From Desulfotignum sp. (GTDB lineage: Bacteria > Desulfobacterota > Desulfobacteria > Desulfobacterales > Desulfobacteraceae): DNA of 8,431 nucleotides. Positions 1 to 5,388 of this stretch are shown one piece after another; the stretch's first letter is position 1, and each line of letters starts with the position of its first letter. The stretch spans positions 1 to 8,431 of the forward strand of contig JAIPDY010000137.1 of NCBI GenBank assembly GCA_021737445.1. Direction: 5' to 3'. The notes beneath the pieces were generated by a model. That model saw only the letters and a list, made by a program, of their open reading frames with translations, had not been told where the DNA came from and ran no database searches. The position numbers and the translations under genes were made by a program.

Positions 1-373
1 AACCCTGTTCCCGGATGCGTTGCGTGTGAGAAGTCAGCTCGGCAGCGGTAACGTATTCCGCAAAGGCCACTGCCTGTATTCCCGGAAAATGACGGGTGAT
101 GTCACTGCACGCAAAATAGGTCCGCCACTCCTGCCAGGTCACTTCCCGGGAAGCAGTAAACAGGCCGGAGGTGCCATCGAGAATCATCCGGTAATTGTGC
201 AGCCGGCCCCTGATCTGCTTCTCGATGGAACCGGCATACTCGGCAAACCGGGCCTGGTTCATCTCGTTCTGGTGAGAACGCCAGTAGTGCCGGATTCCTG
301 CGGTCAGGCAAAGCAACACCGCCAGGACAATATAGGGCAGCATTTTCTTGACAGATGTTTTTTTCATGTTCAT
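1..373 (-). CDS. CHASE-domain membrane sensor, N-terminal fragment (runs off left edge)
   Basis: This reading frame is open from an ATG at 373 to the window edge, giving 124 residues without a stop. It begins with a short basic stretch and a hydrophobic segment (about residues 11-25, MLPYIVLAVLLCLTAG), a signal anchor or first membrane helix. The following region reads like the start of a CHASE extracellular sensor domain: RLHNYRMILDGTSGLF, then TASREVTWQEWRTYF and FPGIQAVAFAEYV. The family pattern is R..L..Y...L....GLF..S..V...EW, then PGIQ. CHASE domains sense small ligands outside the cell and pass the signal to a histidine kinase, GGDEF or similar output module, which here lies beyond the edge. 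An AGGAG at 378-382 precedes the ATG by 4 bases; a second ATG at 367 has 10-base spacing and is an equally good start. The gene lies 77 bases downstream of the response regulator, probably in the same transcript, which suggests a sensor kinase partner. The domain call is by pattern recognition only. Confidence 0.82.
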   Translation of the reverse strand, partial: MNMKKTSVKKMLPYIVLAVLLCLTAGIRHYWRSHQNEMNQARFAEYAGSIEKQIRGRLHNYRMILDGTSGLFTASREVTWQEWRTYFACSDITRHFPGIQAVAFAEYVTAAELTSHTQRIREQG

Positions 374-415
374 CCGGCTCCTGTAATCCTCGGTTTTTTG
401 TCTCACCCTGGAACG

Positions 416-463
416 GGTACCGCTTTATATTCTGTTCAGTCAGTTTCTGGTTAAAGCGGCACC
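416..463. repeat. Intercistronic hairpin at the end of the response regulator gene
   Basis: CCGCTTTA (420-427) and TAAAGCGG (452-459) are perfectly complementary. One mismatched position further out, GGT (416-418) pairs with ACC (461-463). The result is a stem of about 12 positions with a 24-base loop that includes the response regulator stop codon. No T-run directly follows it in the minus direction, so it is not a convincing intrinsic terminator. It could influence mRNA stability or expression of the CHASE gene downstream. Confidence 0.4.
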
Positions 464-819
464 GGTGCCATGCTACAGACAAGCTCGAACAGTTCTTTCA
501 AAGAATAGGGCTTTGGCAGCACTGCATCAAACAGGCCGTTGTCAAGCAGCCAGGGAGTGCCGGACATGCCCACAATGGGAATGGTTTTCTCTTTGATTTT
601 TTTCAGTTCCCTTGCCACCTGTCTGCCGGATACATCAGGCATGAGGATATCTGTGAGGATGAGATCATAGTGATTGCATCTGATTTTTTCGATGCCCTGT
701 CTGCCGTTTTCAGCTGTATCGATGACATAGCCTTTTTTGGACAATGCGATTGACAGCATTCTTGAAATGGCTGGTTCATCATCAATGATCAATATTTTGA
801 CAGAGGCTGTATTCTGCAT
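451..819 (-). CDS. Single-domain response regulator (CheY-like receiver)
   Basis: A stand-alone receiver domain of 122 residues with no output domain. All key residues are visible: the acidic pair D13-D14 in ILIIDDEP, phospho-acceptor D57 in DLILTDILMPD, the Thr/Ser switch S86 in IVGMSGT, and K103 in LPKPY. Proteins of this type relay phosphate from a histidine kinase or act by protein-protein contact. I chose the ATG at 819 because GAAGG lies 7 bases upstream and the receiver fold begins seven residues later. The longer frame to 870 adds 17 residues unlike the family and has no better ribosome site. The CHASE-domain sensor gene follows 77 bases downstream on the same strand, so it is the likely partner. 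The LuxR-type regulator gene ends 122 bases upstream. The gene's last codons include a perfect 12-bp palindrome, GGCACCGGTGCC (458-469). Confidence 0.93.
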   Translation of the reverse strand: MQNTASVKILIIDDEPAISRMLSIALSKKGYVIDTAENGRQGIEKIRCNHYDLILTDILMPDVSGRQVARELKKIKEKTIPIVGMSGTPWLLDNGLFDAVLPKPYSLKELFELVCSMAPVPL

Positions 820-941
820 TGGATAACCTTCAATCTGAGCAAAGGTTTGATTTTCAGAATGGAATACCATAAAAAGAAAACAAAGACAACTTGCTGAAAC
901 ACTGAATTAAAATGTATTTTTTGCGTATATTAAATAAGTAT

Positions 942-1532
942 TTAAAGATGTGACAGATAGGATTTCAGGTTGATTTTTTTGTTCTTAAGCCCTAATTTTT
1001 TGCGCATATTGGCCCGGTGGGTGTCAATGGTTCGTGCTGAACTGTTCAGAATCGGTGCGATTTCCTTGTTGGTCAGGCCCTGCCTGATCATGGATGCGAT
1101 CTGGATTTCAGACGGGGTGAGCCTGATCAGGGGATCAGACAGTTTTGTTGAAAACGGTGAAAGGATATTCCTCAGGTTTGTATCGATTAAATTCAGCAGC
1201 TGGTGCTGACCGCTGTTCAAAGGGGTGTTTCTGAGCCTGTCCAGAAAAGGGTATACAATGGTCTGGTAGTTGGCAGATATTTTTTCTTCCATGTTTCGGG
1301 CATCCTGTTCTCTTTTTTTTAGAACCACATTCAAGGCTGTGTTGATCTCTTCAAGCTGTTCGGTTCTTTTTCTAACCAGTTCATTGAGTTCAAAATACCG
1401 TTTTCTGGAGATGGTCAGTTTCTCTTGAGCAGTTGGCAGCTTTTTGTTCTGTATTTCCTGTTCCACCTGGTGCATGTCCAGTTCCTGGTGCAGTTGTTTG
1501 CTGGTGCCGGAGTTTATCTGTTTTCTGGTCAT
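942..1532 (-). CDS. LuxR-type HTH transcriptional regulator with coiled-coil linker, no PAS domain
   Basis: 196 residues. The C-terminus (about 138-196) is a LuxR/GerE helix-turn-helix domain: LTPSEIQIASMIRQGLTNKE, then NSSARTIDTHRANMRKKLGL, with the conserved E-A-IRQG-TNKEIA and T-D-HR-N-RKKLG pattern. The N-terminus (about 14-49, ELDMHQVEQEIQN... through ISRKRYFEL) is a helical linker that in related proteins comes just before a PAS domain. It is followed directly by VRKRTEQLEEINTALNVVLK (about 53-72), a helix that in relatives comes just after one. The middle (75-130) matches the usual pre-HTH region of this family. The simplest reading is a PAS-type regulator whose sensor domain was deleted. 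The ATG at 1532 has AAAGGA upstream with 8-base spacing and overlaps, as ATGA, the stop of the CheR-like remnant, a sign of former translational coupling. DNA targets are unknown. The frame is intact and probably expressed. Confidence 0.88.
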   Translation of the reverse strand: MTRKQINSGTSKQLHQELDMHQVEQEIQNKKLPTAQEKLTISRKRYFELNELVRKRTEQLEEINTALNVVLKKREQDARNMEEKISANYQTIVYPFLDRLRNTPLNSGQHQLLNLIDTNLRNILSPFSTKLSDPLIRLTPSEIQIASMIRQGLTNKEIAPILNSSARTIDTHRANMRKKLGLKNKKINLKSYLSHL

Positions 1533-1909
1533 TCAGTTTTTCCTTTGTTTTTATCAGGCATCCGGCAGCCGACATCAGGTGTCAGGGCCAGCAGCTGCCT
1601 GCGGTTGCTGATGTTCACAAAGGTGAATACCCGTGCCTTTGACAACATTTTCCAGGGTCTGGGAAGGCTGAATCTGCATGAGATAAAATGCCCGGTCCTT
1701 TGACTGTACAGCCAGTTCCCCCGGGGGGGGGGGGGAGGGGATCGAGCACAGTCTGGATATCATGATATGTCAGCCGGTCTGATCTTTTGGCATCATACAT
1801 CTTGTCCGGCACCATGTCCAGAGAAGATCACTGAAACCTCAGGGGCAACGCAAATAACCATTCTGAGATCTTTGTGGGTTCCGGATCCTTGCATGGCGGC
1901 GGCAGTTGG
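1529..1909 (-). pseudogene. Decayed C-terminus of a CheB/CheR-PAS hybrid methyltransferase
   Basis: Four consecutive pieces in shifting frames read like the PAS tail of CheB/CheR hybrid proteins. In order on the minus strand: HKDLRMVICVAPEVSVIF (before about 1825), then RSDRLTYHDIQTVLDPL (about 1790-1740), then AVQSKDRAFYLMQIQPSQTL (about 1715-1650) followed by ENVVKGT, then VFTFVNISNRRQLL (about 1630-1590) to a TGA at 1529-1531. Intact relatives carry a TPxV segment, then DRL..D...VLDTL, then WYLMRI.PYRT.DNVI.G, then V.TFVDI. Each join needs one base to be skipped: near 1817-1828, in the 13-base tract at 1723-1735, and in the CCC at 1630-1632. The methyltransferase and methylesterase parts are not visible upstream. 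The stop overlaps the LuxR-type gene's ATG, so the old operon junction is preserved. Loss of function is inferred; sequencing error could explain the two homopolymer lesions. Confidence 0.7.
1723..1735. repeat. 13-base poly-G (poly-C on coding strand) tract
   Basis: Thirteen G in a row, preceded by five C (1718-1722) and followed by AGGGG. On the minus strand this is a poly-C run inside the CheR-like remnant. With 12 or 15 bases the frames on either side join (LDPLPPPPGELAVQSKD); with 13 they do not. Such tracts slip during replication and are also error-prone in sequencing. It is the longest homopolymer I see in the window. Confidence 0.85.
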
Positions 1910-1950
1910 TCAAAGCTTCATGCCTGCGGTACAGGCTGATCAAAAGACCC

Positions 1951-2140
1951 GTGCCGGGGGGTCCCTGTGGGTTTCACCCTCTGCCGCGTTTGACAGGGAG
2001 TAGGGCATGCTGCGCTAAACGGTGAAAACTGCGGGCAGGTATGTCCTCAAACAGTTCACCGTTCTTAACGCTTCGCATGCCCAACTCTCTGTAGCAAACA
2101 CGTCAGAATGGGATTCAACCCACCAGGAACCCCCCGGCAC
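1951..2140. repeat. Long imperfect palindrome with 12-bp terminal inverted repeats (MITE-like or structured RNA)
   Basis: The left arm (about 1951-2026) and right arm (about 2055-2140) are imperfect reverse complements along nearly their whole length. The ends are perfect 12-bp inverted repeats, GTGCCGGGGGGT (1951-1962) and its complement (2129-2140). Other matched blocks are GTTTG (1988-1992) with 2095-2099, GGGCATGC (2003-2010) with 2075-2082, and AACGGTGAA (2018-2026) with 2055-2063. Between them are small bulges, and a loop of about 28 bases lies at the tip (2027-2054). As DNA it could form a cruciform; as RNA, a single hairpin of about 190 nt. The sharp ends suggest a palindromic miniature transposable element, although I see no clear target duplication. 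A folded RNA domain is the alternative. No protein gene lies in it. Confidence 0.65.
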
Positions 2141-2444
2141 TAGTGGTTGGTGGCAGAGATGAGCAGGGACGAAATTTTGGGCCTGGTTCCTCCATGCACA
2201 GGGGAAACCTGAAAGAAAAATGTAATCGGGAATCACTTGCACAACGAAAATATAAATAACAATCATGGTCTGAGAGACCACAACAAATGATGAAAGTATA
2301 AGCATTCAGGTATTATCTTAACACCTAACACTTAACACTTTCATATAAACGAAGCAGGGCCAGGGATCTCTTAAGAAGCGGAAACCCTGAACAGGAAGGG
2401 GGGGACAGAAATGATTTGCACAGCGGAGCCCCTGGTGGCGGTAT
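2141..2444. other. Gene-poor spacer downstream of the diguanylate cyclase gene
   Basis: About 300 bases with no recognisable protein. The part from 2210 to 2350 is AT-rich. It contains a short inverted repeat, TGGTCT-GAG-AGACCA (around 2266-2280), and three tandem heptamers of the form YTAACAC (2318-2338). A weak imperfect inverted repeat pairs GGTTCCTCC with GGGGAAACC (around 2185-2210). I see no convincing intrinsic terminator for the gene that ends at 2445. Confidence 0.5.
2318..2338. repeat. Three tandem 7-bp repeats (YTAACAC)
   Basis: TTAACAC, CTAACAC and TTAACAC follow each other without gaps. The array is short and could be chance in AT-rich DNA. No gene lies across it. Confidence 0.6.
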
Positions 2445-3419
2445 TCAACTGTCTTGATGTGGCGTTTCACCACCTGTTGCGATCACGGTTTTATTCCTGC
2501 CCGTTGTTTTGGCTTTATACAGGGCTGTGTCTGTCCGCTTGATAAAACTTTTGCTGTCCTCTTCCGGCATCAGCTGGCTGACCCCGAAGCTGGCCGTAAT
2601 GGGATGTCCGTTTTCCAGCAGGTCTTTTTCAGGCAGGGCCAGCCGGATACGTTCTGCATAGGCATGGGCGTCATGGATATCTGTCAGCGGCAGCAGGATG
2701 ATGAACTCTTCGCCTCCGAAACGGGCCACCAGGTCTTCGGTGCGGGTACTGGTTTTCATCAGTTCTGCATATCCTTTAAGGACCCGGTCCCCGGCATCAT
2801 GACCATAGGTGTCGTTGACGGTTTTGAATTTGTCAATATCTGTCATGATCAGGGACAGGGGCTGGGATTTGCGGGCAGTCAGGGAGATCACCTGTTCGAT
2901 ACGTTCATCAAAATAGCGCCGGTTGGCCAGCCGGGTCAGGGGGTCTGTCCGGGTAAGTTCCAGAATGGTTGCATTGGCCCGTTCCAGTTCCCGGTTTTTT
3001 TTGTTCAACTTTCGGGTCAGGTTGTTGAGTTCCTGATTGGCTCCCACCAGTTCATTGGTCAAAGATGAGATCTCATCCATGTCCAGATGCCCGAAGACCA
3101 ACACCTGGCCTGTTGACAGGTAAAAGTGGCACCGATAGGTTGTTATCTTGCTGCCGGGTGTGTTAAAACCCAGCAGATGGGCCTTTTCAGAGCAGGCAAC
3201 AGCATGGTCCAGCCTGAATGTGTGGTGAAAATCGACGATGATCTCCTGAAACGCTTTTCCGGCAGTATCCGGTCCCAGCTGCCGGGCTGCAAAGCGGTTG
3301 ACCTTGCTGATGATGCCGTTTTGATCCAGCACCAGAAACAGCACGGGTGCCTGATCAATAAGATACTGCGCCAGAGGTGCCCCCGGTTTTACGGCTATGT
3401 CTAAGGGTTTATCTGTCAT
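2445..3419 (-). CDS. Diguanylate cyclase: PAS-like sensor, coiled coil, GGDEF domain
   Basis: Makes the second messenger c-di-GMP from two GTP. The 324-residue protein has a PAS-like N-terminal domain (about 16-110, APVLFLVLDQNGIISKVNRF at 24-43), then a helical stretch (about 118-155), then a GGDEF domain (about 156-310). The catalytic signature is GGEEF at 235-239. The allosteric inhibition site RxxD (R226-T-E-D229) sits exactly five residues before it, so product feedback should be intact. The metal/substrate motifs DIDKFKTVNDTYGHDAGD (194-211) and DPLTRLANRR (159-168) are also canonical. No membrane segment is seen, so it is probably cytoplasmic. The ATG at 3419 is chosen because it overlaps the CYTH stop as ATGA and has AGGGGG upstream; the frame is open a further 16 codons, but that part reads from within the CYTH gene. 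Translational coupling to CYTH is likely. The PAS ligand is unknown. Confidence 0.94.
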   Translation of the reverse strand: MTDKPLDIAVKPGAPLAQYLIDQAPVLFLVLDQNGIISKVNRFAARQLGPDTAGKAFQEIIVDFHHTFRLDHAVACSEKAHLLGFNTPGSKITTYRCHFYLSTGQVLVFGHLDMDEISSLTNELVGANQELNNLTRKLNKKNRELERANATILELTRTDPLTRLANRRYFDERIEQVISLTARKSQPLSLIMTDIDKFKTVNDTYGHDAGDRVLKGYAELMKTSTRTEDLVARFGGEEFIILLPLTDIHDAHAYAERIRLALPEKDLLENGHPITASFGVSQLMPEEDSKSFIKRTDTALYKAKTTGRNKTVIATGGETPHQDS

Positions 3420-3895
3420 GGTTTTCCCCCTGTCTGCCAGGTGGTGTAGGGATGGATGGCCAGGCACGCATTACAGTACCGGTGATCGTCGGTTACATCC
3501 TTTTCTGCCCACGGGGGTACTGCAAATGGCTGGTCTCTGGAGGACAGCTCGATTTCCGCCATCACCAGGCCCTGGTTGGCACCGCAAAACCGGTCGATCA
3601 CCCATTTTGTGCCCTGGTGAAAATGGATGTGCCGGCATTTTTCAATGATCTGGCTGTCACAGAACCGGTCCAGCAGTTGCCGGGCATCTTTCACAGGGAT
3701 TTCATACTCAAATTCCTGCCGCACCGATGCCACGGTCCGGCCTTTGATGGTTAAAAAACCGGCATCTCCCTTGATCCGGACCCGGACAACCTTGTCCGGG
3801 GTGTTGACGATATATCCCTGGCAGATATCGGTGCCTGGCCCCAGGTCATTCGGCAGCCGGTTCACCAGAAATTTTTTTTCGATCTCAATCCCCAT
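3416..3895 (-). CDS. CYTH-domain protein (triphosphate tunnel family, likely triphosphatase)
   Basis: A complete CYTH protein of 159 residues. It opens with the family signature MGIEIEKKFLV, where E4, E6 and K8 form the ExExK motif lining the catalytic tunnel. Basic and acidic strand residues follow as expected: VVRVRIKGDAGFLTIKG (36-52), EFEYEIP (61-67), IEKCRH, KWVIDRF and AEIEL. The end, LAIHPYTTW, matches the usual C-terminus of bacterial short CYTH proteins. Members bind inorganic or organic triphosphates with Mg or Mn, and many hydrolyse tripolyphosphate; the true substrate here cannot be read from sequence. The ATG at 3895 has AAGGA seven bases upstream. It is the first gene of a leftward pair and overlaps the diguanylate cyclase start by four bases. 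Pairing a triphosphate enzyme with a GTP-consuming cyclase may be meaningful or just operon convenience. Confidence 0.92.
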   Translation of the reverse strand: MGIEIEKKFLVNRLPNDLGPGTDICQGYIVNTPDKVVRVRIKGDAGFLTIKGRTVASVRQEFEYEIPVKDARQLLDRFCDSQIIEKCRHIHFHQGTKWVIDRFCGANQGLVMAEIELSSRDQPFAVPPWAEKDVTDDHRYCNACLAIHPYTTWQTGGKP

Positions 3896-3921
3896 GGCAT
3901 GATCCTTATAAAAGTTGTATG

Positions 3922-3949
3922 ACTATACCATAATTGCTGCTGATTTTAA
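3922..3949 (-). promoter_or_regulatory. Candidate sigma70-type promoter for the CYTH-diguanylate cyclase operon
   Basis: On the minus strand, TTAAAA (3949-3944) and TATAGT (3927-3922) are separated by 16 bases, with 4/6 and 5/6 matches to the consensus boxes. Transcription would begin shortly before the CYTH ribosome site. The 79-bp spacer must also hold the promoter of the rightward operon, but I could not pick out a convincing pair of boxes for it. Confidence 0.35.
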
Positions 3950-3974
3950 CCCCAAAACAAAAAAGGAGACAGAT

Positions 3975-4793
3975 ATGCAGCAGACAGCAGGCAGCCGCCC
4001 AATCGCACTTCTGACCGATTTCGGCCATACCGATCCATTTGCCGGGATTCTCAAAGGGGTTATTTTGTCTGTCAACCCGCAGGCCCGGATCGTGGACCTC
4101 TGCCATGGCATAGGACCACAGGATATCGCCCACGGGGCGTTTGTACTTGAAACCTCACTTAAATATTTTCCTGAAGGCACCATTTTCTGCACCGTGGTGG
4201 ATCCTGGGGTTGGTTCTTCACGGCGGGCCGTGCTGGTAAAGACAGCTGATTATTTTCTGGTGGGCCCGGACAACGGGGTGTTGTGGCCGGCGGCCCGGAA
4301 AAACACCATTAAAAAAGTGGTGAACCTGACAAGTCCTATCTATTTTCTCTCTTCGGTTTCCAGCACCTTCCACGGCAGGGACATATTCGCACCCGTGGCA
4401 GCCCATCTGTCTGCCGGAACTGACCCGGCAGCATTCGGCCCTGAGATTTCTGACCTGACAATCCTTGCCGCGGCTGGGCCTGAACCCTTTGAAGCCGGAC
4501 TGGTCCTGACGGTGAACCATATTGACACCTTTGGCAATATCGGCCTGAACCTTGGCTGGGAACGATTCAAACCGTTTTGTGACAGCGGGTTCTGTCTGAC
4601 GGTCAACCAGGTTGAGATCACCCGGTATTATGAATCCTATGCCATGGCCCCGGAAAACACCCCTTTTGTGCTCAAATCATCCACAGGATACATGGAGATT
4701 GCCGTGAAAAACCGGCATGCCGCTAAAATGCTTGGTGTTTCCCAAAATGACAAAATAATATTGCACTATGGTGCAGACAGCAGCAATATTTAA
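3975..4793 (+). CDS. S-adenosylmethionine hydroxide adenosyltransferase (SAM hydrolase, former DUF62)
   Basis: The family splits S-adenosylmethionine with water into adenosine and methionine; relatives use chloride or fluoride. The 272 residues carry all family landmarks: IALLTDFGHTDPFAG (10-24), VVDPGVGSSRRAV (74-86), VGPDNGVLWP (96-105), FHGRDIFAPVAAHL (from 132) and, in the C-terminal domain, the DTFGNIGLNL segment. The expected catalytic trio maps to D76, R83 and H133. Nothing marks it as a halogenase, so the hydroxide-using activity is the default. AAGGAG at 3963-3968 lies six bases before the ATG at 3975. An ATG at 3915 in the same frame adds 20 residues unlike the family and lacks a ribosome site. 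It starts a rightward operon with apt (67 bases downstream); released adenosine, once converted to adenine, could feed apt. No signal peptide is seen; cytoplasmic. Confidence 0.92.
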   Translation: MQQTAGSRPIALLTDFGHTDPFAGILKGVILSVNPQARIVDLCHGIGPQDIAHGAFVLETSLKYFPEGTIFCTVVDPGVGSSRRAVLVKTADYFLVGPDNGVLWPAARKNTIKKVVNLTSPIYFLSSVSSTFHGRDIFAPVAAHLSAGTDPAAFGPEISDLTILAAAGPEPFEAGLVLTVNHIDTFGNIGLNLGWERFKPFCDSGFCLTVNQVEITRYYESYAMAPENTPFVLKSSTGYMEIAVKNRHAAKMLGVSQNDKIILHYGADSSNI

Positions 4794-4860
4794 ATTGTGC
4801 CGCTCCCTGGGAGATGATATATACAGGTGTTAAAATAAAAAGGAGATGAAAATAAAAAAA

Positions 4861-5382
4861 ATGGATCTTAAAAAAAACATCAGAAGTATTCCGGGCTGGC
4901 CCATTGACGGTGTTGTCTTCAGGGATCTGACCACGCTGATGCAAAACCCGGAAGCCTTTGCATACAGCTGTGATCTGCTTTTTGAGCGGTACAGGGACAA
5001 AGGCATTGACAAGATTGTGGGCATAGATGCCAGGGGATTTGTTTTCGGGGGGGTGCTTGCCTATAAACTGGGCATCGGGTTTGTACCGGTCAGAAAAAAA
5101 GGAAAACTGCCCTGTAGTACCCTCCAGGAAAGCTATGACCTGGAGTATGGCACCGATATCCTTGAAATCCATGAAGATGCCATCATTCCCGGAGATAAAG
5201 TGGTGATTGTGGATGATCTTATTGCCACAGGCGGTACTGTCGGTGCCACAGTGAAACTGGTGAAAAAGCTGGGAGGTCACCTCATTGAATGCGCCTTTGT
5301 GGTGGAGCTGCCCGATCTTAAGGGACGAGACCGGATCCCCGGCTGTCCCGTGTTTGCCATGGTTGCGTTTGAAGGAGAATAA
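4861..5382 (+). CDS. apt: Adenine phosphoribosyltransferase
   Basis: Salvages adenine by joining it to PRPP, giving AMP and pyrophosphate. The 173-residue length is normal. Landmarks are the N-terminal IRSIPGWPIDGVVFRDLTTL (7-26), the ARGFVFG loop (57-63), PVRKKGKLP (76-84) and the PRPP-binding loop VVIVDDLIATGGTVGA (114-129) with its acidic pair D118-D119. The start is a judgement call. AGGAG at 4841-4845 directly abuts an ATG at 4846, which is too close to serve it, while the ATG at 4861 is 15 bases away, somewhat far, but gives the usual family N-terminus (MDLKK..IRSIPGWP). The longer form adds only five residues. It sits between the SAM hydrolase and a putative lipoprotein gene that begins six bases after its stop, so the three are probably cotranscribed. 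No sign of damage. Confidence 0.95.
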   Translation: MDLKKNIRSIPGWPIDGVVFRDLTTLMQNPEAFAYSCDLLFERYRDKGIDKIVGIDARGFVFGGVLAYKLGIGFVPVRKKGKLPCSTLQESYDLEYGTDILEIHEDAIIPGDKVVIVDDLIATGGTVGATVKLVKKLGGHLIECAFVVELPDLKGRDRIPGCPVFAMVAFEGE

Positions 5383-5388
5383 CTTTTT

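Noticed and set aside
102..482. Minus-strand frame of 126 codons near the left edge.
   Set aside because: It is in the wrong frame relative to the CHASE-domain protein, which explains the same bases and has a good start.
1767..2003. Plus-strand open frame of 78 codons across the remnant and palindrome.
   Set aside because: No family resemblance and no ribosome site; it is antisense to the CheR-like remnant and ends inside the palindrome.
2012..2071. Possible integron attC site in the inner palindrome.
   Set aside because: The bases at the core sites do not fit RYYYAAC and GTTRRRY, and there is no cassette or integrase.
1951..2140. Intact group II intron or retron RNA.
   Set aside because: There is no reverse transcriptase gene in the window and I could not identify the conserved catalytic domain V; kept only as a remote alternative for the palindrome.
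2015..2305. Minus-strand open frame of 96 codons with a hydrophobic N-terminus.
   Set aside because: Half of it lies in the right arm of the palindrome, its composition is unlike a protein family, and there is no convincing ribosome site.
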